64,000 nt of DNA, from the NCBI RefSeq assembly GCF_963678635.1, contig NW_026970632.1:1-64000 (forward strand), read 5' to 3'. Each line of letters starts with the position of its first letter. Within the stretch, counting starts at the first letter, position 1. This document shows positions 1 to 13,930 of the stretch, piece after piece. The stretch comes from Symsagittifera roscoffensis. Lineage: Eukaryota > Xenacoelomorpha > Acoela > Convolutidae. A program made the translations under genes and the position numbers. The notes beneath the pieces were generated by a model that saw only the letters and a program-made list of their open reading frames with translations, ran no database searches and was not told where the DNA came from.

Positions 1-461
1 TCCTTTTTTAATGGATTATAATCGATTATAATGCATTATATTGAAATAAAAAATAATGTATTATAATACATTTTTGATGGATTATAGTTGATTATTTTTG
101 TAATTTTATAGATACTGACTATAAATTGACAATTTAATCGATTATTATCCATGGAACTCCAGTGCAGGCAACTATAACTATTAGTTGAGAATCTATAAGG
201 CTGCTTCTTTTGTTTTCTATCCACGCGAACGTAATGAGGTTTGTTAATCTAGTGATAAAACATGTGATAATAACCCTGTGTTTTCATTAGTTTCAGATTT
301 TCCATTATATTTTTTTAATGTGTTTTGTCTAAAAAAATACTGAAAAAAACAAGAATTTAGGAGCTCAGAAAAAAAAACGCGGTTTATGTGAGAGTAACTT
401 TTAACTAAGAGTCAAAGTGCGTGTTAAACACGATAGGTTTTTTTGAAAAGCACACTGGGAA

Positions 462-625
462 TTTTTGTAAAGAATATATTTGTACTATCTGAGAGATATT
501 GTTATCTAAGGCTCAAATTTGAAAAGATTTTTCACCTGTGGGTCATCTTTTGTGAAATAACGGGCGTTTGAAATTACTTATTTGCGATAATTAAGGTGCG
601 ATATATAAACACGCGTAAGAAGCAA
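462..625 (+). repeat. 164-base near-identical direct repeat, copy 1
   Basis: Matches 1,441-1,605 with only about four one-base differences, mainly in short homopolymers (gtgggtca/gtggggtca, aacgggcg/aacggggcg). Confidence 0.9.
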
Positions 626-899
626 TTCTCTTAAAATTCTAAGTTTCTAAATAATTATTGTATTGGGCGAGATCTAGACGATTTTTATATGTGCATTGGC
701 TAGTTTTTAAGGACTCGTCGATCAATGTAGTACAACTAACTGTATTTCTGCAATCGGAAAAGCCTTTGTTTGAACAGTTCATTGAAAATAATTCAACGCT
801 CATTTATCCTCCTAATGTTATATGTCTTGTGGGTCTGATTATGATATAGCTTATTGATTACCAGTGGTAAATGATATTGGCTTTTTTTCTGATTAAAAC

Positions 900-1846
900 T
901 AAGAGTATTGTTCCGACTTTCGAAGAAAGTGCGGACTATCCATGCTGGGTGTGTTATTTTATTTAGTCATTTATCGAGTTGTTCACTAAGCGTTTTTGAC
1001 AAAAATTTTATAGCATCGGATAGATATTGTTCTCTGTAGCTCAAATATAAAAACTTACTTCAACCGTGATTGTTTTTTTAAAGTTATGGGCGTCCCAAAA
1101 TTACTAGTTTGGCCAATTTGGGATAATTCATTTTTCTTGATGGTAGGATTTTGATTTGTATTGATACAAGCTCCAACAATATCAATTGTAGAACCAATTA
1201 ATGTAAAATGCATTCTATAAAGTAAAAAGTTGATGAAAACTGTTTTTGTAATTTTAGATGACATAAAAAGTTTAATGAATTGGGTACATTAAATCCAAAT
1301 CATTAAAAAAATGTCGTAATTAGAATCAACTAGTTGAATTCTTTTTTCAGCACACTGCGCTTTATTGTTCCGATTTTCGAAAAAAGCGAAATATATTACT
1401 TGGTGTAGTTTCATTCAATCTCCGACATGTTTAATAAAAATTTTTGTAAGAATATATTTGTACTATCTGAGAGATATTGTTATCTAAGGCTCAAATTTGA
1501 AAAGATTTTTCACCTGTGGGGTCATCTTTTGTGAAATAACGGGGCGTTTGAAAATTACTTATTTGCGATAATTAAGGTGCGATATATAACACGCGTAAGA
1601 AGCAAATTAGTGAGTTTCAAATTGAAATGAGGCCAGTAAATTAATTCTTTGATCACAATACGAGAAGCTAAACAAACTCTTAGTATTTTACATAGCTTGT
1701 GGGTAGATAAAATGAAAAAAAAAATGGGAAAAAAATGTGTTTTTCAATTATTTTGTTAATTTTTCAACCAAAAACAACTTCCAAATTGTCATTAAAGGCA
1801 GTCGGAACATTCAGGTTTTTGCACTGATTTACGAGCAGTCTTGTTG
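900..1846. mobile_element. Dispersed repeat ending in CGAGCAGTCTTGTT, copy 1
   Basis: Starts around ttgttccgactttcgaagaa (908, again at 1,367) and ends acgagcagtcttgttg (1,831-1,846). The internal blocks cacctgtggtcatcttttgtgaaataacggg-like and the actatctgagagatattgtt stretch recur reversed at 10.66-11.0 kb. Confidence 0.5.
1441..1605 (+). repeat. 165-base near-identical direct repeat, copy 2
   Basis: Partner of 462-625. The surrounding sequence is much more diverged, so these two segments look recently copied or homogenised. Confidence 0.9.
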
Positions 1847-3930
1847 AAGTCAAAGTGGATTTTTGAAATTTCGAACTATGGACGGACCGGACCCGATAAC
1901 AGACAAATTAACACAGTCTTTACGGAAAGTACTGTCGTTAACAATGAAATAGAATCCATGAACCCACTAGCTTTTTGTCTACCAAATCCATGATAGAGTT
2001 CAGATTGGTTTCAAATTGCGTTAAACGAAAGCTTCACAAGAAATTCATCACTTTGCTTTGACCAAAAACCGGAAAACGGTATACAATGGTGTTACTTTTC
2101 ACATGAACATAAAAACTAGATAAAGTGATACAAACCGAGCGACTCCACTAAAACCGAACAAATTGCGCAAATGACAATGAGCCCATGCAACCACACAAAA
2201 GCATCAGTTTAGAAGTAGGACGAAAACTCAAGAATACACAACCTCACTGGTTTTCTTAAAAATAAATCAATAGCCCTCAAACAAACAACACTGAAATGAG
2301 CAGCATATAAACAAGTTTATTTTAATCTTAATAAAAATGCTTGAGAAAAATTGACTCTTATATCAAAAACAAGAGACCCAAATCTATCGCTTAATCAATG
2401 CATGAAAGGAGCAAAAAAGACATATATCAAGAAAAAATTTCACAGATAAAAAAAGTAATTCAATTTGCGTCTACTTGCTTACTTGTCCGCAACTGCTCAA
2501 ATAACAGAACTCAGTTCAACAACAGATTTATAGGCCCAAAATGGACGGATACCGAGAGAGTGATGGAAATCACAAATCAGATCACAAGTTAATCATAGAA
2601 TTCTGAAAACGTTTCACATTTTGAGCCGGATTTTATTTTGATAACTGTTAAAAAAAACTAAAAAATGAACTTTCAATAGAAAAACCTATCACTAAAAAAC
2701 TACAGGTCACAAAATCGAAAAAAAATTGCTGAACATGATATCCATCAAAAAATAGGAAAAAATTTTTACAAGATGTTCTAGACACTATTTTAAAATTGAA
2801 AAATAGTATGAAAATTTGTACACTGTCCGAAAAAAGGCTAAGATATATATTAAAAACGCTTTCAAAAAGCAAAAGTTTGTCATCAACAAACATTTGTTTC
2901 GAAACTCGAGTAATATTTAAAATTTTACACAACGTTATCAACCAAAGATAAACTTAAAATAATTTTTGACATGCGACCAAAGATCAAATCATGCTTTATA
3001 CGCAAAAACCCGTGCAAAACACAGTAAAAGAATTTACTAAATATACTTTTTCCAGAAAAATTCTACGTCATAATTTTAACAAATCATACATTAAAAAGTT
3101 CTTGCTTTGAAAATTATGTTTCTAAGTTTTTATTCTAACTGATATTGTAAGAAGAAAACACTTATTTAAGACCCAAACAACAGAGAAAAACTCACAAGAG
3201 CTTTTTAAAGACTACAAAGATGACTACTGTTTTACTCAAAATCAACCAGCTTTTTTATGATAAAAACTTTATGACCTGACAAAAACTTTTTCTATCACAG
3301 TGAAAAAAGTTCTCACAAAAAATATAATGAATTTACCATAAAAAAGGAAGCTTCAAACTTCTTAGTTGGATAATAAACGTTAAATTATGCCTTACTAATT
3401 ATAGTTTAAACCTTGCTTTTAAAATCCGCAATTTTTAAGTATAGTTCTAGCTATATCTCGTAGTTAATCACACAAGGACTGGTTTAGTTCATTATAACAA
3501 ACAAAACTACAATCCACACCTGCTTGTAGAAACCAATCACGTTTGCAGAGTTCGCTTGTTTTTTTTGTGGAATCATCTTACATTCGCGGAACACGGAACA
3601 GCTAGCTATATTTGCTAGCTGCGGAACCTGCGACAAAACTAATGTACCGACACGTTAACAGAAGTAAATTTAACGCGCACTTGTATGCGGAACCAACGAC
3701 ATTTTTGTGAATGGAATCCACTTTCATTTTGGACTATGTTGGCAGACATGCTTCCTAGTTTTGAAACCGTTGACGAGTTAATATTATCAAATTTCACGAA
3801 TGACATAAAAGTGAATGACATAAATTTTGGATAATTATTAATGACTTACATAACAATATTAATAAGAACCACTTAATGAACCAAATCATCCCCAAAACTT
3901 TAGTATCCCTCAAATTTATTATACAGATTT
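1847..3930. other. AT-rich stretch, nothing recognised
   Basis: No gene found. Open frames are short, low-complexity and lack similarity. Confidence 0.5.
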
Positions 3931-3939
3931 TGCGAGTTG

Positions 3940-5625
3940 AAAAGAGCACAATTACCACTTTCGCTCTACTTGCCAGGATTCTCTTTGACTTGCAATGGAT
4001 GCATTGTTTCTGGAAACATTCGAAACTTTGAATGATGTATCCCTTGACATTGATTCGTTGAAAGTATCTTCAATATGAATAATCGTTCATAAAAAACCCT
4101 GCTTTGTTTGGATTCGAATCAAGTAAGGTTTGTTTTAACTGTAAAAGCCGGTGATCTTGATGTTATCTTCATGTCAGATTTGAACAGAGCACCACATAAA
4201 AGTAGAACAACACTTGTATAAAGCAATCGATTGCTCGAAAACTTAAAAATTTTGCCAGTCCGAAAAAATAAAAGTTGCTTACGCAAAAATTTTTTTAGCA
4301 GGATTCGCTGGAAATGTTTGAAAGTTTTTCCATAAAACACTTGTGAACGATCCAATAAAAAACTTTTATGGCAACTCGAATTCGACAAACATCTACTCTG
4401 ATAACCCGTTTCCTCTCTTGAACAGCAACAATCGTTTCTATTACATCAAATTTTAACCAGGTCTAATAATCTACTCAATATTACGACAATTTTGCAACCT
4501 AAGAAATAGAAACCAGTTTTATTTTAGTTACCCATATCAGAACAAAAGCAGGCTGACCCAAAACAATCATCAACCATTAAGCATTGAAAATAGACGCCCC
4601 TTGACCCCCAAAACACTCCTCGCCCCACCCCAGGGATCTCCTGTCTTTCAATTACACTCAACACAATTACTGTCAAAAAAATCTAAATTCGAATTTTCTT
4701 TTCACGGCACTCGACAAAATTCAACATGTTTCGATTTGAAGTTTAGTACACACACACTTTTGATGATACATATATTTCTGATGATTGATATCTTTATAAA
4801 TATCAATCATCAGAAACTCTCACAAAGAGAAAGCAATAAATATGCACAACAATATGGACGACAATTATCAACAGGTCAAAGTTAAACTTACCTACACTAA
4901 AAATTCGGAAGGTTTCACACCAACATTGCATAAAAACTCAATTTTGTTTTAACAAAGCGAACTGCCACTGTATGCAAAATATTTAATTAACCACAAAAAC
5001 AAAAATATAAGGTGCCAAGATACTATCACACAATCAATCAAAGTACCTTATTACACAATTAAGTAAAGTAAAAAGACACTATCACTCGTCGAAGATGAAG
5101 TTCTAATTACAGGCGATATAAAATTATACGAAGTTATGAGAGAGAGCTGATTTTCATGACACCACGCAGAAACTTTTTAACAATAATCGGAAAGTCTTGT
5201 TTAAAAATATTCATTATTGAACTGAAATTTTTTCATCGACTACCATACTGTTTTGTAACAAATATGTCTTTCTAAAGATTAATTAGGACGACCAAAATGA
5301 TTTTCCCAACTCTCGCAAGCCACCACAAAGACCTCGTTCTGACTAGCATTCTGCAATGTAGGCGAGTTTTTGACAAAAAAACTGGCCTAACAAGGCGTTT
5401 AGGCATTTTCTTGGAAATTTTTGTCCACAAAATCTGTTCAGACTCAAAAAATTTGGTCCATCAAATTTGGATATCTTAAAAAACCCTATAATATAGGCGT
5501 TTTGTGGTCAGTTCCCTGAAGAAAGAGGGGTCATTCCACTAAATCTGTTACTGGGAACATGCAAAATTTTCTATCAATTGTACTATTTCCTAATGCGGGA
5601 GCCCTCAGATTCCGTTTTATAAAAT
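3940..5625 (+). repeat. Diverged direct duplication, copy 1
   Basis: Aligns in order with 6,655-8,345. Shared blocks are aaaagagcaca...cgctctacttgcca (3,940), cgaattcgac...aacccgtttcctctcttga (4,378) and ctatcaattgta...gcgggagcc (5,572). Spacing between the copies is about 2.7 kb. Confidence 0.6.
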
Positions 5626-6024
5626 AAAAGTTTTAAATGATTACGAGTTTTTCTTTAGATTTTCAAAAAGAAAATTACCCACAAAAAAAACTTCAATTGA
5701 TGATAATATTGAGTAGAAAAAAGACCATGTGTAAAAACTATTTCAAAAAAAGCTATTCAACAAGTCATACAAAAGAAACTAATAAAAGCTACGCACTTAT
5801 AGATTTCACGTTTGACCGTAAACCTACAGGTTCACGACGAAATTTTATACAGAATGGCTTTCAATTTAACTGATTCTAACTAAAATAAATTTTATAAAAC
5901 AGTTCGTTCAGAAACGTCAAAGGAAAAGAAAAAAGCAAACTAATTAGATTTGAAAACATTTAAGAGCGATATTTTTTCGTAAATAATCATCATATTCTGC
6001 AAAAAAAAAGAGTTGAGAAATTAA

Positions 6025-6560
6025 CATGACTGCTCGTATCAGGGAAAAGCCCTGAAGGTTCCGACTGCCTTTTAACGTTTATGGAGCAGTAATGACATTA
6101 AAAAACTAAATGTAATAAAATAAAATGAAAATTTTTATTTCTAAAATTTGAAATTTAATACAAAATCATCCCCCCACACGCCATTTAAAGTACAAAAGGA
6201 AAAATTTTCTCTTTCTAACAAATCAATTATGGCAAATAGGCTTCTTTCAACCAATTTGGAACGATTTCTAAGACGGATTAAATCTCCGCTTACGCGTTAA
6301 TAGCGCGAAATTTATCGCACGTTAATTGTCCCTAATTGGCCATAATGGCAATCTTTAAACCCCCATAACTTTACGAAAAATGATCACAGGTTGATAATCT
6401 TTTCAAATTTAAGCTCAAGACAACAATACCTTTCGATTGATATTTAAAAAATTCCGTCAAAAATGTCAAGTTCAAAAGTCGAAATTTGTCTGAAGAAAAA
6501 AAAAACCACCCCGAGCACAAATATTCCGTTACTTTCGTATCGAAAGTCGGAACAATAATC
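6025..6560. mobile_element. Dispersed repeat ending in CGAGCAGTCTTGTT, copy 2 (reverse)
   Basis: Starts catgactgctcgtatcaggg and contains ggttccgactgccttttaac, cgcttacgcgttaatagcg and cttttcaaatttaagctcaag, then gaaagtcggaacaata at 6,541. The same order, reversed, is seen at 21,421-21,831. Confidence 0.5.
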
Positions 6561-6654
6561 AAATTGATACAAAGTAGCAGAAGTGAAGGACCTAAGCTTT
6601 GAATAAACACCGTATGGCAAAAATCTCGATATTGATCACACAGACTTGGCAAAA

Positions 6655-8345
6655 TGAAAAGAATACAAAATGCACTTTTGCTCTCCTCGCCAACTTTCAA
6701 ATTGACATGCAATGAACAAATACCTTGCGGAAACAGTCCGAACTTATTTGACTATGAATGAGTTTTCGTAGAGCTTTGAATCTGTAGTTCAAAACATCTT
6801 CAGTTTGTGTAATAAAAAAAAGAGCTCCTACCAACAAACTTTAGTTAGTTGGATTAAAACCAAGTAAAAATGTAATTATAAAAGCACGTAACTTTAATTT
6901 TATCTTAAAATAGATTTGAGCAGAACACCACTTACGAGCAGAGCAACAACACTCAAAGTCGTTACTGTTCAGAATCTATTATTATGAAACCCATAAACTT
7001 TTTCAAAAGTAAAAAACCTTTTTTTAAAAAAGTAATAGGTGCTTACGCGTAAAAATATGGTGAATAGTTTAAAGGCGTTCAAGTTTTCTGTGATCAAAAT
7101 GGTAGTTCCTTCGACCACGACCAAACATATATCTGGCAAATTCTTGGTACCTTTCCTGGAAAACCCAAACTTGAGAACTTGATTTTGACATCAGTAATAT
7201 TCAACCCTTAAGACCTTTTTTGATTAAAAACATCTAAATCTTGTTAAAAAATTGCATAAGTAAATCAGCAATCAGAATTTCTTCCTAAGATTTTTCGGCA
7301 TTTAAAAAACTTTTCCACGAAACATTGCTAGACGTAGAAATTAAAAAATTAAGAATGTAAACTAAAAACAAAAAACTTAACACTTATATAATAATAATAA
7401 TAATAATTTTAGTTCCTGCGAATCGCAGAGGAGCTATCAGTAGGTCTTAACAGTCCTGTCGAGGATAGTCCTTTTGTATTATCTCCCCACATTGTAGACT
7501 GTGTTATTTTGTTGAGCGAAGCTCTTTTATGCGACTCAAGGCCGTTTTTTGTGCGTCTAGAACTTTCACTTATAATGAACATCAGAACTTTTGGAGAGCA
7601 CAAGATATGATAGTAAAGCATTGCATATTATCTCAAATTATCGCCGCTAAACTAAATTTTTTTATCACTATCTCAAAATTGAGCTTCTCTCTACCCTAAA
7701 ACGACCCAGTTCAACAACACAGTCACCCTTCAAATAGCAATACAAAAACTTCGTACAACAAACAGAATGACGCTCAGTACTGAAATTTAAATGAACCACT
7801 CGAATTCGACCATCAACTCGCCTAAAAACCCGTATCCTTCTCTTGACCAGCCACCATCGTCTTTGCTATATCAAATTTTGTGTTCTTTTCAACCAACAAA
7901 AAACAATTCTTGATCTATCCCCAGCCCAGGTCTCTCCTATTTCTCGATTACGTTGAAATATCAAAATTTGAAAATTCTATATACACTGTTTGAAGAAATT
8001 CAACAGTTTTTGAAGTCAAATTTGATACTTTTTAAAACTATTAATTAAAAAATTTGCTCATCAAAAAACCTCACATATAAATTGCGATAGCAACAACTAT
8101 GAATAGGTCAATATTAAACTAACACATAATAAAAAATTGTCACGTACCACGCCACCATCACATGAAACCTCATTTTCTGTAGGTCAGACAAAACTAGATA
8201 TCTTAAAATAAAAACAAATCAAACAGGCGTTGTGGAATTGAGTGCTTGAGGAAAAAGGGGCTTTCCTTGCTAAATCCGCTGCTGGATACTTGTAAAAGTT
8301 TCTATCAATTGTTATTTTTCCTAAAGCGAGAGCTATCGGATTACG
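6655..8345 (+). repeat. Diverged direct duplication, copy 2
   Basis: Partner of 3,940-5,625 with blocks at 6,658, 7,800 and 8,305. A (taa)n run at 7,389-7,409 lies inside. Confidence 0.6.
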
Positions 8346-8622
8346 AAATAAAAAAGGGATCCCCTTGGAAGTTATAGCTTGCGTTAAATAATTCTCCGAG
8401 AGGGACTGCTGTTCGGATGGAAAATTTTTGGCATAAACTTTTAACTAAGTTTAGATATCAAACTTCATAAAAGTTCAATAGTTTTTGGCAACCTTTGCGA
8501 AACTTTGTTGCAAAATATTGCAATTATTGGGATTTTGCTTGACCATTTTTTAGCTATGACGCAACATTGTTTTTTTTGCTAACTGAAAATCTAGGAGTTT
8601 GGGCAGAAATTTCGATCACGCT

Positions 8623-9296
8623 CATTACGAGGCCAAACTGTGCACCTGATTAGGTGCACAATTTTGTGTTTGTATCTTCCTGGATTCCAGAGACAAGTCT
8701 TTAAATAGGTTCCCAAAGGTACATGGATTCCAATTACAAAATTTCTGTGGAGCCCGCGGACAAAAAATTGTAAGGTAATTTTTGACGCATTTGGCACATT
8801 AGGTTTGTTGCGGATTCCGCAACGAGCGATTATAAGTAGCTGTTCCTGATTTCGTAGATGCCAATTTCGCAAACGTAATTGGGTTCCGCAAATTTATGCG
8901 GATTCCGCTGACAAGTTGCGGATTCCGCTTGCAGTTTGCGGATTCCTCTTACAATTTGCAGAATTTGTCTACATATTGTGGATTCCATTTGCAGTTGCGG
9001 TTCCCACGTCAGCTAAATTTACTAAGCACATATATCATTTTTTTTGGATTCCACAAACTATTACGGATTCCGCAAGTTTTCATGCAACACTTCAATAACA
9101 GGCAAAACTTCCAAAGTTGCCTGTTTTTGGTGTTATTTTGAGCAATACAGTAATTTAGCTATTTTTTCGTGGAATCCAAAACAGCAAACGAGATCAAATA
9201 AAAACAGCAATGAAGTGGGTTCCGCAACAATTTAGTTTTTGGCCTGTTGTGGAATCCACTTGCATTTCACAAAATTCACAGTTGGCCCTCGTAATG
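8623..9296. mobile_element. Complete CATTACGAGG terminal-inverted-repeat element (674 bases)
   Basis: The left terminus CATTACGAGGCCAAACTGTG is mirrored at the right by cacagttggccctcgtaatg. It is the best preserved of four members in this window. No transposase is encoded. The interior is built from imperfect repeats of a tgcggattccgc-like core. Short open frames on either strand here come from these repeats and are not genes. Confidence 0.75.
8890..9010 (+). repeat. Minisatellite-like array of ~20-base units in the TIR element
   Basis: About six imperfect units of 19-21 bases, each with a core like tgcggattccgc followed by ttacaa or ttgcag. The core tgcggattccgc is close to its own reverse complement, so each unit can fold. 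Confidence 0.7.
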
Positions 9297-10660
9297 TTCA
9301 CAGTTGGCGAAGTGCACGATCGTTATTTGTTACGACATAGGTCGTGACTTGGACCCGGAATGCTTAAAAATGTTGTCCAAATTTCAGGTTTGACGTCAAT
9401 TTTTTTGCTTCAAATTACAAGAGGCGTCTGAAAAATTTTTACTCTGAGTTTTTGAAATTTTTCACATCACCTCTGAATTATTGATTTGGTAGTTTAGAAT
9501 ACTTTTTTTGTGTTGATGTATTTTGTTTCTTCGTATGCAAATGTCGTCTGCATTTTTTTAGTGGGAGACATATTCGTTCTAGTTGTCGATACAGAACATT
9601 TGGTTTCACCAAGATCCACAATGGCTCAACTTCACTTTGTTCAAGCGAAATTCACGCCTGTCAGGTAGATATTTTCCATACCGCGTTTACAAAACTACTC
9701 GGCTCCAAGTTTTGATCATAAATTAGCCTAAGATTTCAGTGCTTTTTTCGAATCCCTTTTACGCTAAAATGTAACTTTTTTGAACGTTTTTCTGAAACCG
9801 CTTGAGATCTGTTTGCTGAAACACTCCTCAAACAGTTCAGAAACCGCTCAAACTATTTAGAAATTTTCAAAAAACGCCAAAAACTGCTCTTACTATAGAA
9901 AAAACTGCTCGCATGGTTTTGAAAAATTTTCTTTCCGAAAAGCCAAATTAAATGAACGGCGAACATAACGAGTTTCTTAAATATCTGAGCTTCATACCTT
10001 CGAAAATTGTAAAATATGAACAATTAAAGATCTGGAGCCCAAAAAGAAACACTTCACTCAGACTCTCAGATTTGGACAAGTTTTCTATAAAGTCATGTTG
10101 ATAATTTACACTAAATTTTCAAAAAACCTCAGATTGCAAACTTTTATGCACAATTGGATAAAAAATAGCTCAATCCATCAGTTATTACTACAAAAACCGC
10201 CAGTTGGATAGGCGGATTCTGGAGCAAGCTTTGAAACAATGGTTGGTTTTTTAGCCAAATGAGCTCAAAAATGTACAGTTTGAGTGACTTTTGGAAATTT
10301 TTGGCAGTTTTGTTATCAATTATAACCGCAAAATATTCCAATCTTACGCTACGAATTGTTATGATTTAAATTGAATGAAAAAACGGGCATTAAGTTTTGA
10401 TAATTTTCGTTAAGGACAAAAAAATTGTCAGAAATAAGTAAAAAAAATAAGTAAGAAATCGTTGCAGTAAGGATCATCTCGACAAACATCTTTAACTTTA
10501 GAATAAACTGAGCTGCATTATGAATTTTATGCAAAATTTAAGAAAAATTGGTTATATTGGTTATTCTTAAATGAGCTAAAACAAGTTTTCACGCAATCTT
10601 TTTTTTAGCTATCTGGAACTTCATCAATTTTTTTTAACATAGGCTGCTTGACGTTTGTGT
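9297..10660. other. AT-rich stretch, nothing recognised
   Basis: Right after the element at 8,623-9,296 the end motif cacagttggc repeats once (9,299-9,308). Otherwise no feature is supported. Confidence 0.5.
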
Positions 10661-10663
10661 ATA

Positions 10664-11000
10664 GAACAAGACTGCTCGTATATCAAGTGAAAAGCTTTGA
10701 ATGTTCCGACTTCCTTTAATTCCAGTTGAAATTTTTTTTTTCGGTTGAATAAATGACAGAAGAACGCAAAGATCGCACATTAATTATCGCAACTAAGCAA
10801 TTTTCAAAGACCCGTTATTTCACAAAAGATGACCACACGTGAAAACAATTTTCAAATTTGATACTGAGATAACATTATCTCTCAGATAGTATAAAAATTT
10901 TCCGCAAACAAAAATTCGTTTTATCATGTAGAAAATTGAATAAAAAACTACACCAAGTATATATATTTCGTCTTCTTCGAAAGTCTGAACAATAAAGCGC
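10664..11000. mobile_element. Dispersed repeat ending in CGAGCAGTCTTGTT, copy 3 (reverse)
   Basis: Starts aacaagactgctcgtatatc, then aatgttccgacttcc, then the ggtcatcttttgtgaaataacgggt and tatctgagagataatgttatctc blocks in reverse complement, and ends at gaaagtctgaacaataaagcgc. Confidence 0.5.
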
Positions 11001-11112
11001 AGTGTGCTAAAAAAAGAATTCAACTAGCTGAAACTAATTACGTTATCTTCTTTTGATGATTTAATTTTAGTGTACCTAATTTATGAAATTAATTTTGAAA
11101 TCTAAAATTACA

Positions 11113-12662
11113 AAAACAGTTTTCACCAAATTTTTACTTTATCGAATGCATTTTACATTATGTGGTTCTACAATTAATTTTGTTGGAGTTTGTATGAAAA
11201 CAAATTAAATTCCTACAACCAGTAAAAATATACTGCCATTCAATTGACAGCTCTGACTGTCATCTATTAATTATTTAATAGCTGAAATTTTCTGGGTAAA
11301 GAAATACATTCTATGTCTAATGACAAATTGATAAGCCGAAAAATTTGCAGGAAAACAATTAGAATCGTGATTGAGCTGGAATATTTGATTATCAAATTGG
11401 TCTTCCTTTAGTATAAAAAGAATTTTCGCATTTTTCTGAGCAGAACTCCTCGAAAAATTTGAAATAATATTGAACAGTTCTGTCAAAATCCTCCGAATTG
11501 GTCAAAGTTTATAGGATAAAAAAATTAATGACTCCTCTAAAAATCCTAAAAGTCGAAAAATTTAATTGGAAATAACTATTTTAGAAAGCAACGTTTTTTC
11601 GTGCTATACCGAAATTGATCCTGCTTAAGAACCTAGAAACAGAAGATTTGAAAAAATTAGAAAAAAGTTTTCACTTGTGGTCATCTTTTGTGAAATAACG
11701 GGCATTTGAAAACCGCAAGCTAAGTTTTTGCAATTACCATTTTGATAATGCAATTCTTCAAACCTTTGCAAAAAATTTGCATTTCTTTAAACACGTAGAA
11801 ACTTTACTGAGGATGTTGTATGAAAAAGGCTTTTCAAGCAATTATCTTAACACGACATTTTTAACTTTTCAAAAATCTCTATTCAATTTTAATTCGTTTG
11901 ATTGGCAGTCTTAAATTTTTTCTGATGAGTTGCATGAAAAAAAAATTCTAAGCATTTCTCTGATTTTTCATTTCATCAACTTTTTTTTCCAATATTTTCT
12001 TAACTCCATTGATAGCTTTCAAAAACCTCTTGTGTATCTGTGGTCTTAAAAAGTTGTTTGTTACAATATTTTCTGTACAATTTCATAAGGGTTTGATTAG
12101 GTCTTCTAAATACTTACTGAAATGATGAAAAAAACTATGAAAACAACAAAAAGCTAAATAGTTTAGAGGAATGCATTTTTGTAAGATGTATAGGTTAATT
12201 CAAGATTACTGCAAGAGTCTGGTTACACTTGTATAGCAAGACCATTAGGGAACTTCTTCACCTTAAGGTGGTCACAACTAAAACAGCAAAAATCAACTTA
12301 CTCTATTTTGTTAGTATTTTTGTATTTGAAACAAAGAGTACCTATAAATAACAAAAAAAATACACTGAATCGGCTTTGATTGTGTTTTCAGCTACAGGCA
12401 ACTAAATGATGGCTTCTTCACAAATAATTTCGGGCTACTGAAACTGTTGTATCCCATTAGGGATCTTCGTCGTATTTTGACAATATGTACCGATCTTAAT
12501 TACAAAGTTTACCTAGACCTTTTAGCTACGAAAATCGATGAAACGAAAATAGCTGACTGAATCGACCTAAAACACTGTACATATATAATCTTTTAGTTTT
12601 TTTTAGATTTGAAATTCAAATGGTGTTTCGTTGAAGCTTCAAGTTTTTTAGGATTTTCCTGT
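11113..12662 (+). repeat. Diverged tandem duplication, unit 1 (about 1.55 kb)
   Basis: Aligns throughout with 12,663-14,266. The stretch tactgccattcaattgacag is exactly shared at 11,230 and 12,781, and ccttaaggtggtcac and gatggcttcttcac recur. A related part is also present, inverted, at about 1,150-1,260. No coding function is apparent. Confidence 0.85.
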
Positions 12663-13848
12663 AAAACAGTTCTCACCAAACTTTTATTTTTTAGAATAAA
12701 TTTTACATTAATTGGTTCTACAATTAATATTATTAGAAATTGTATCAATACAAATTAAATTCCTACCACCAGGAAAAAAATACTGCCATTCAATTGACAG
12801 CTCTGACTGTCATCTAAAAATTATTTAATAGCTGAAATTTTATGGGTAAAGAAGTAGGCTAACTCTAATGACAAACTGATCAGCGGAAAAACTTGCATGA
12901 AACAAATTTGGATCGGGATTTGAGCTGGAATATTTGATCATCAAATTGGTCTTCCTTTAGTATAAAAAAAATTTTCGCATTTTTCTGACCACAACTCCTC
13001 GGAAAATTTGAAATAATTTTGAACAGTCCTGTCAAAATCCTCCCAATTGGTCAAAATTTTTAGGATAAAAAAGTTGATGACTCAAATAAAAAATCTAAAA
13101 GTCGACAAAATTAATTGGAAACAACTTTTTTAGAAAGCAACGTTTTTCTGTGCTATTCCATAATTGATCCTGCTTATGAACCTAGAAAAAGAAGATTTGA
13201 AAAGATTTGAAATGATTTTTCACCTGTCGTCATCCTCTGTGAAATAACGGGCGTTTGAAAATCTGTTGCTAAGTTTTTGCAAATACCAATTTGATAATGC
13301 AATTCTTCAAAACTTGGCACAAAATTTGCATTTCCTTAAACACGTAGAAACTTTACTGAGGATGTTGTATAAAATAGGCATTTCAAGCAATTAATTTAAC
13401 ACGATATTTTTGACTTTTTAAAATTGTCTATTCATTTTTGATTCGCTCAATTAGCAGCTTTAAAGTTTTCTGATGAGTTGCATGAAAAAATTCCTAAGCA
13501 CTTCTCTGATTATTCATTTTATCAATTTTTTTTGAAATAATTAATTTTTTTTCAAATTTCATCGATACTTTTTAAAAGCCTCTTGTGTATCCGTGCTCTT
13601 AAAAACTGTTTGTTACAATATTTTCTGTACATTTTCATAAAGGTTTCATTAGGTCAGCCAGATACTCAATAAAACGATTTAAAAAACGCTGAAAACAAAA
13701 AAAAGCTAAATATAAAAAATTATGAAAACAACGAAAAAGCTAAATATTTTAGAGGAATGCATTTTAGAGGAATTCTCCTTAAGGTGGTCACTCTATTCAC
13801 ATCAAATTATTCTATTTTGTTTGTATTTTTGCGTTTGAAACAAAAAGT

Positions 13849-13930
<82 letters not shown>

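Noticed and set aside
8890..9010. Considered as a CRISPR-like array
   Set aside because: Units are contiguous and imperfect with no unique spacers, and the DNA is from an intron-bearing eukaryote.
8896..9141. Overlapping plus-strand frames with repeated CGFRLQF/MRIPL-like peptides
   Set aside because: They are translations of the ~20-base repeats inside a transposable element in several frames, not a protein.
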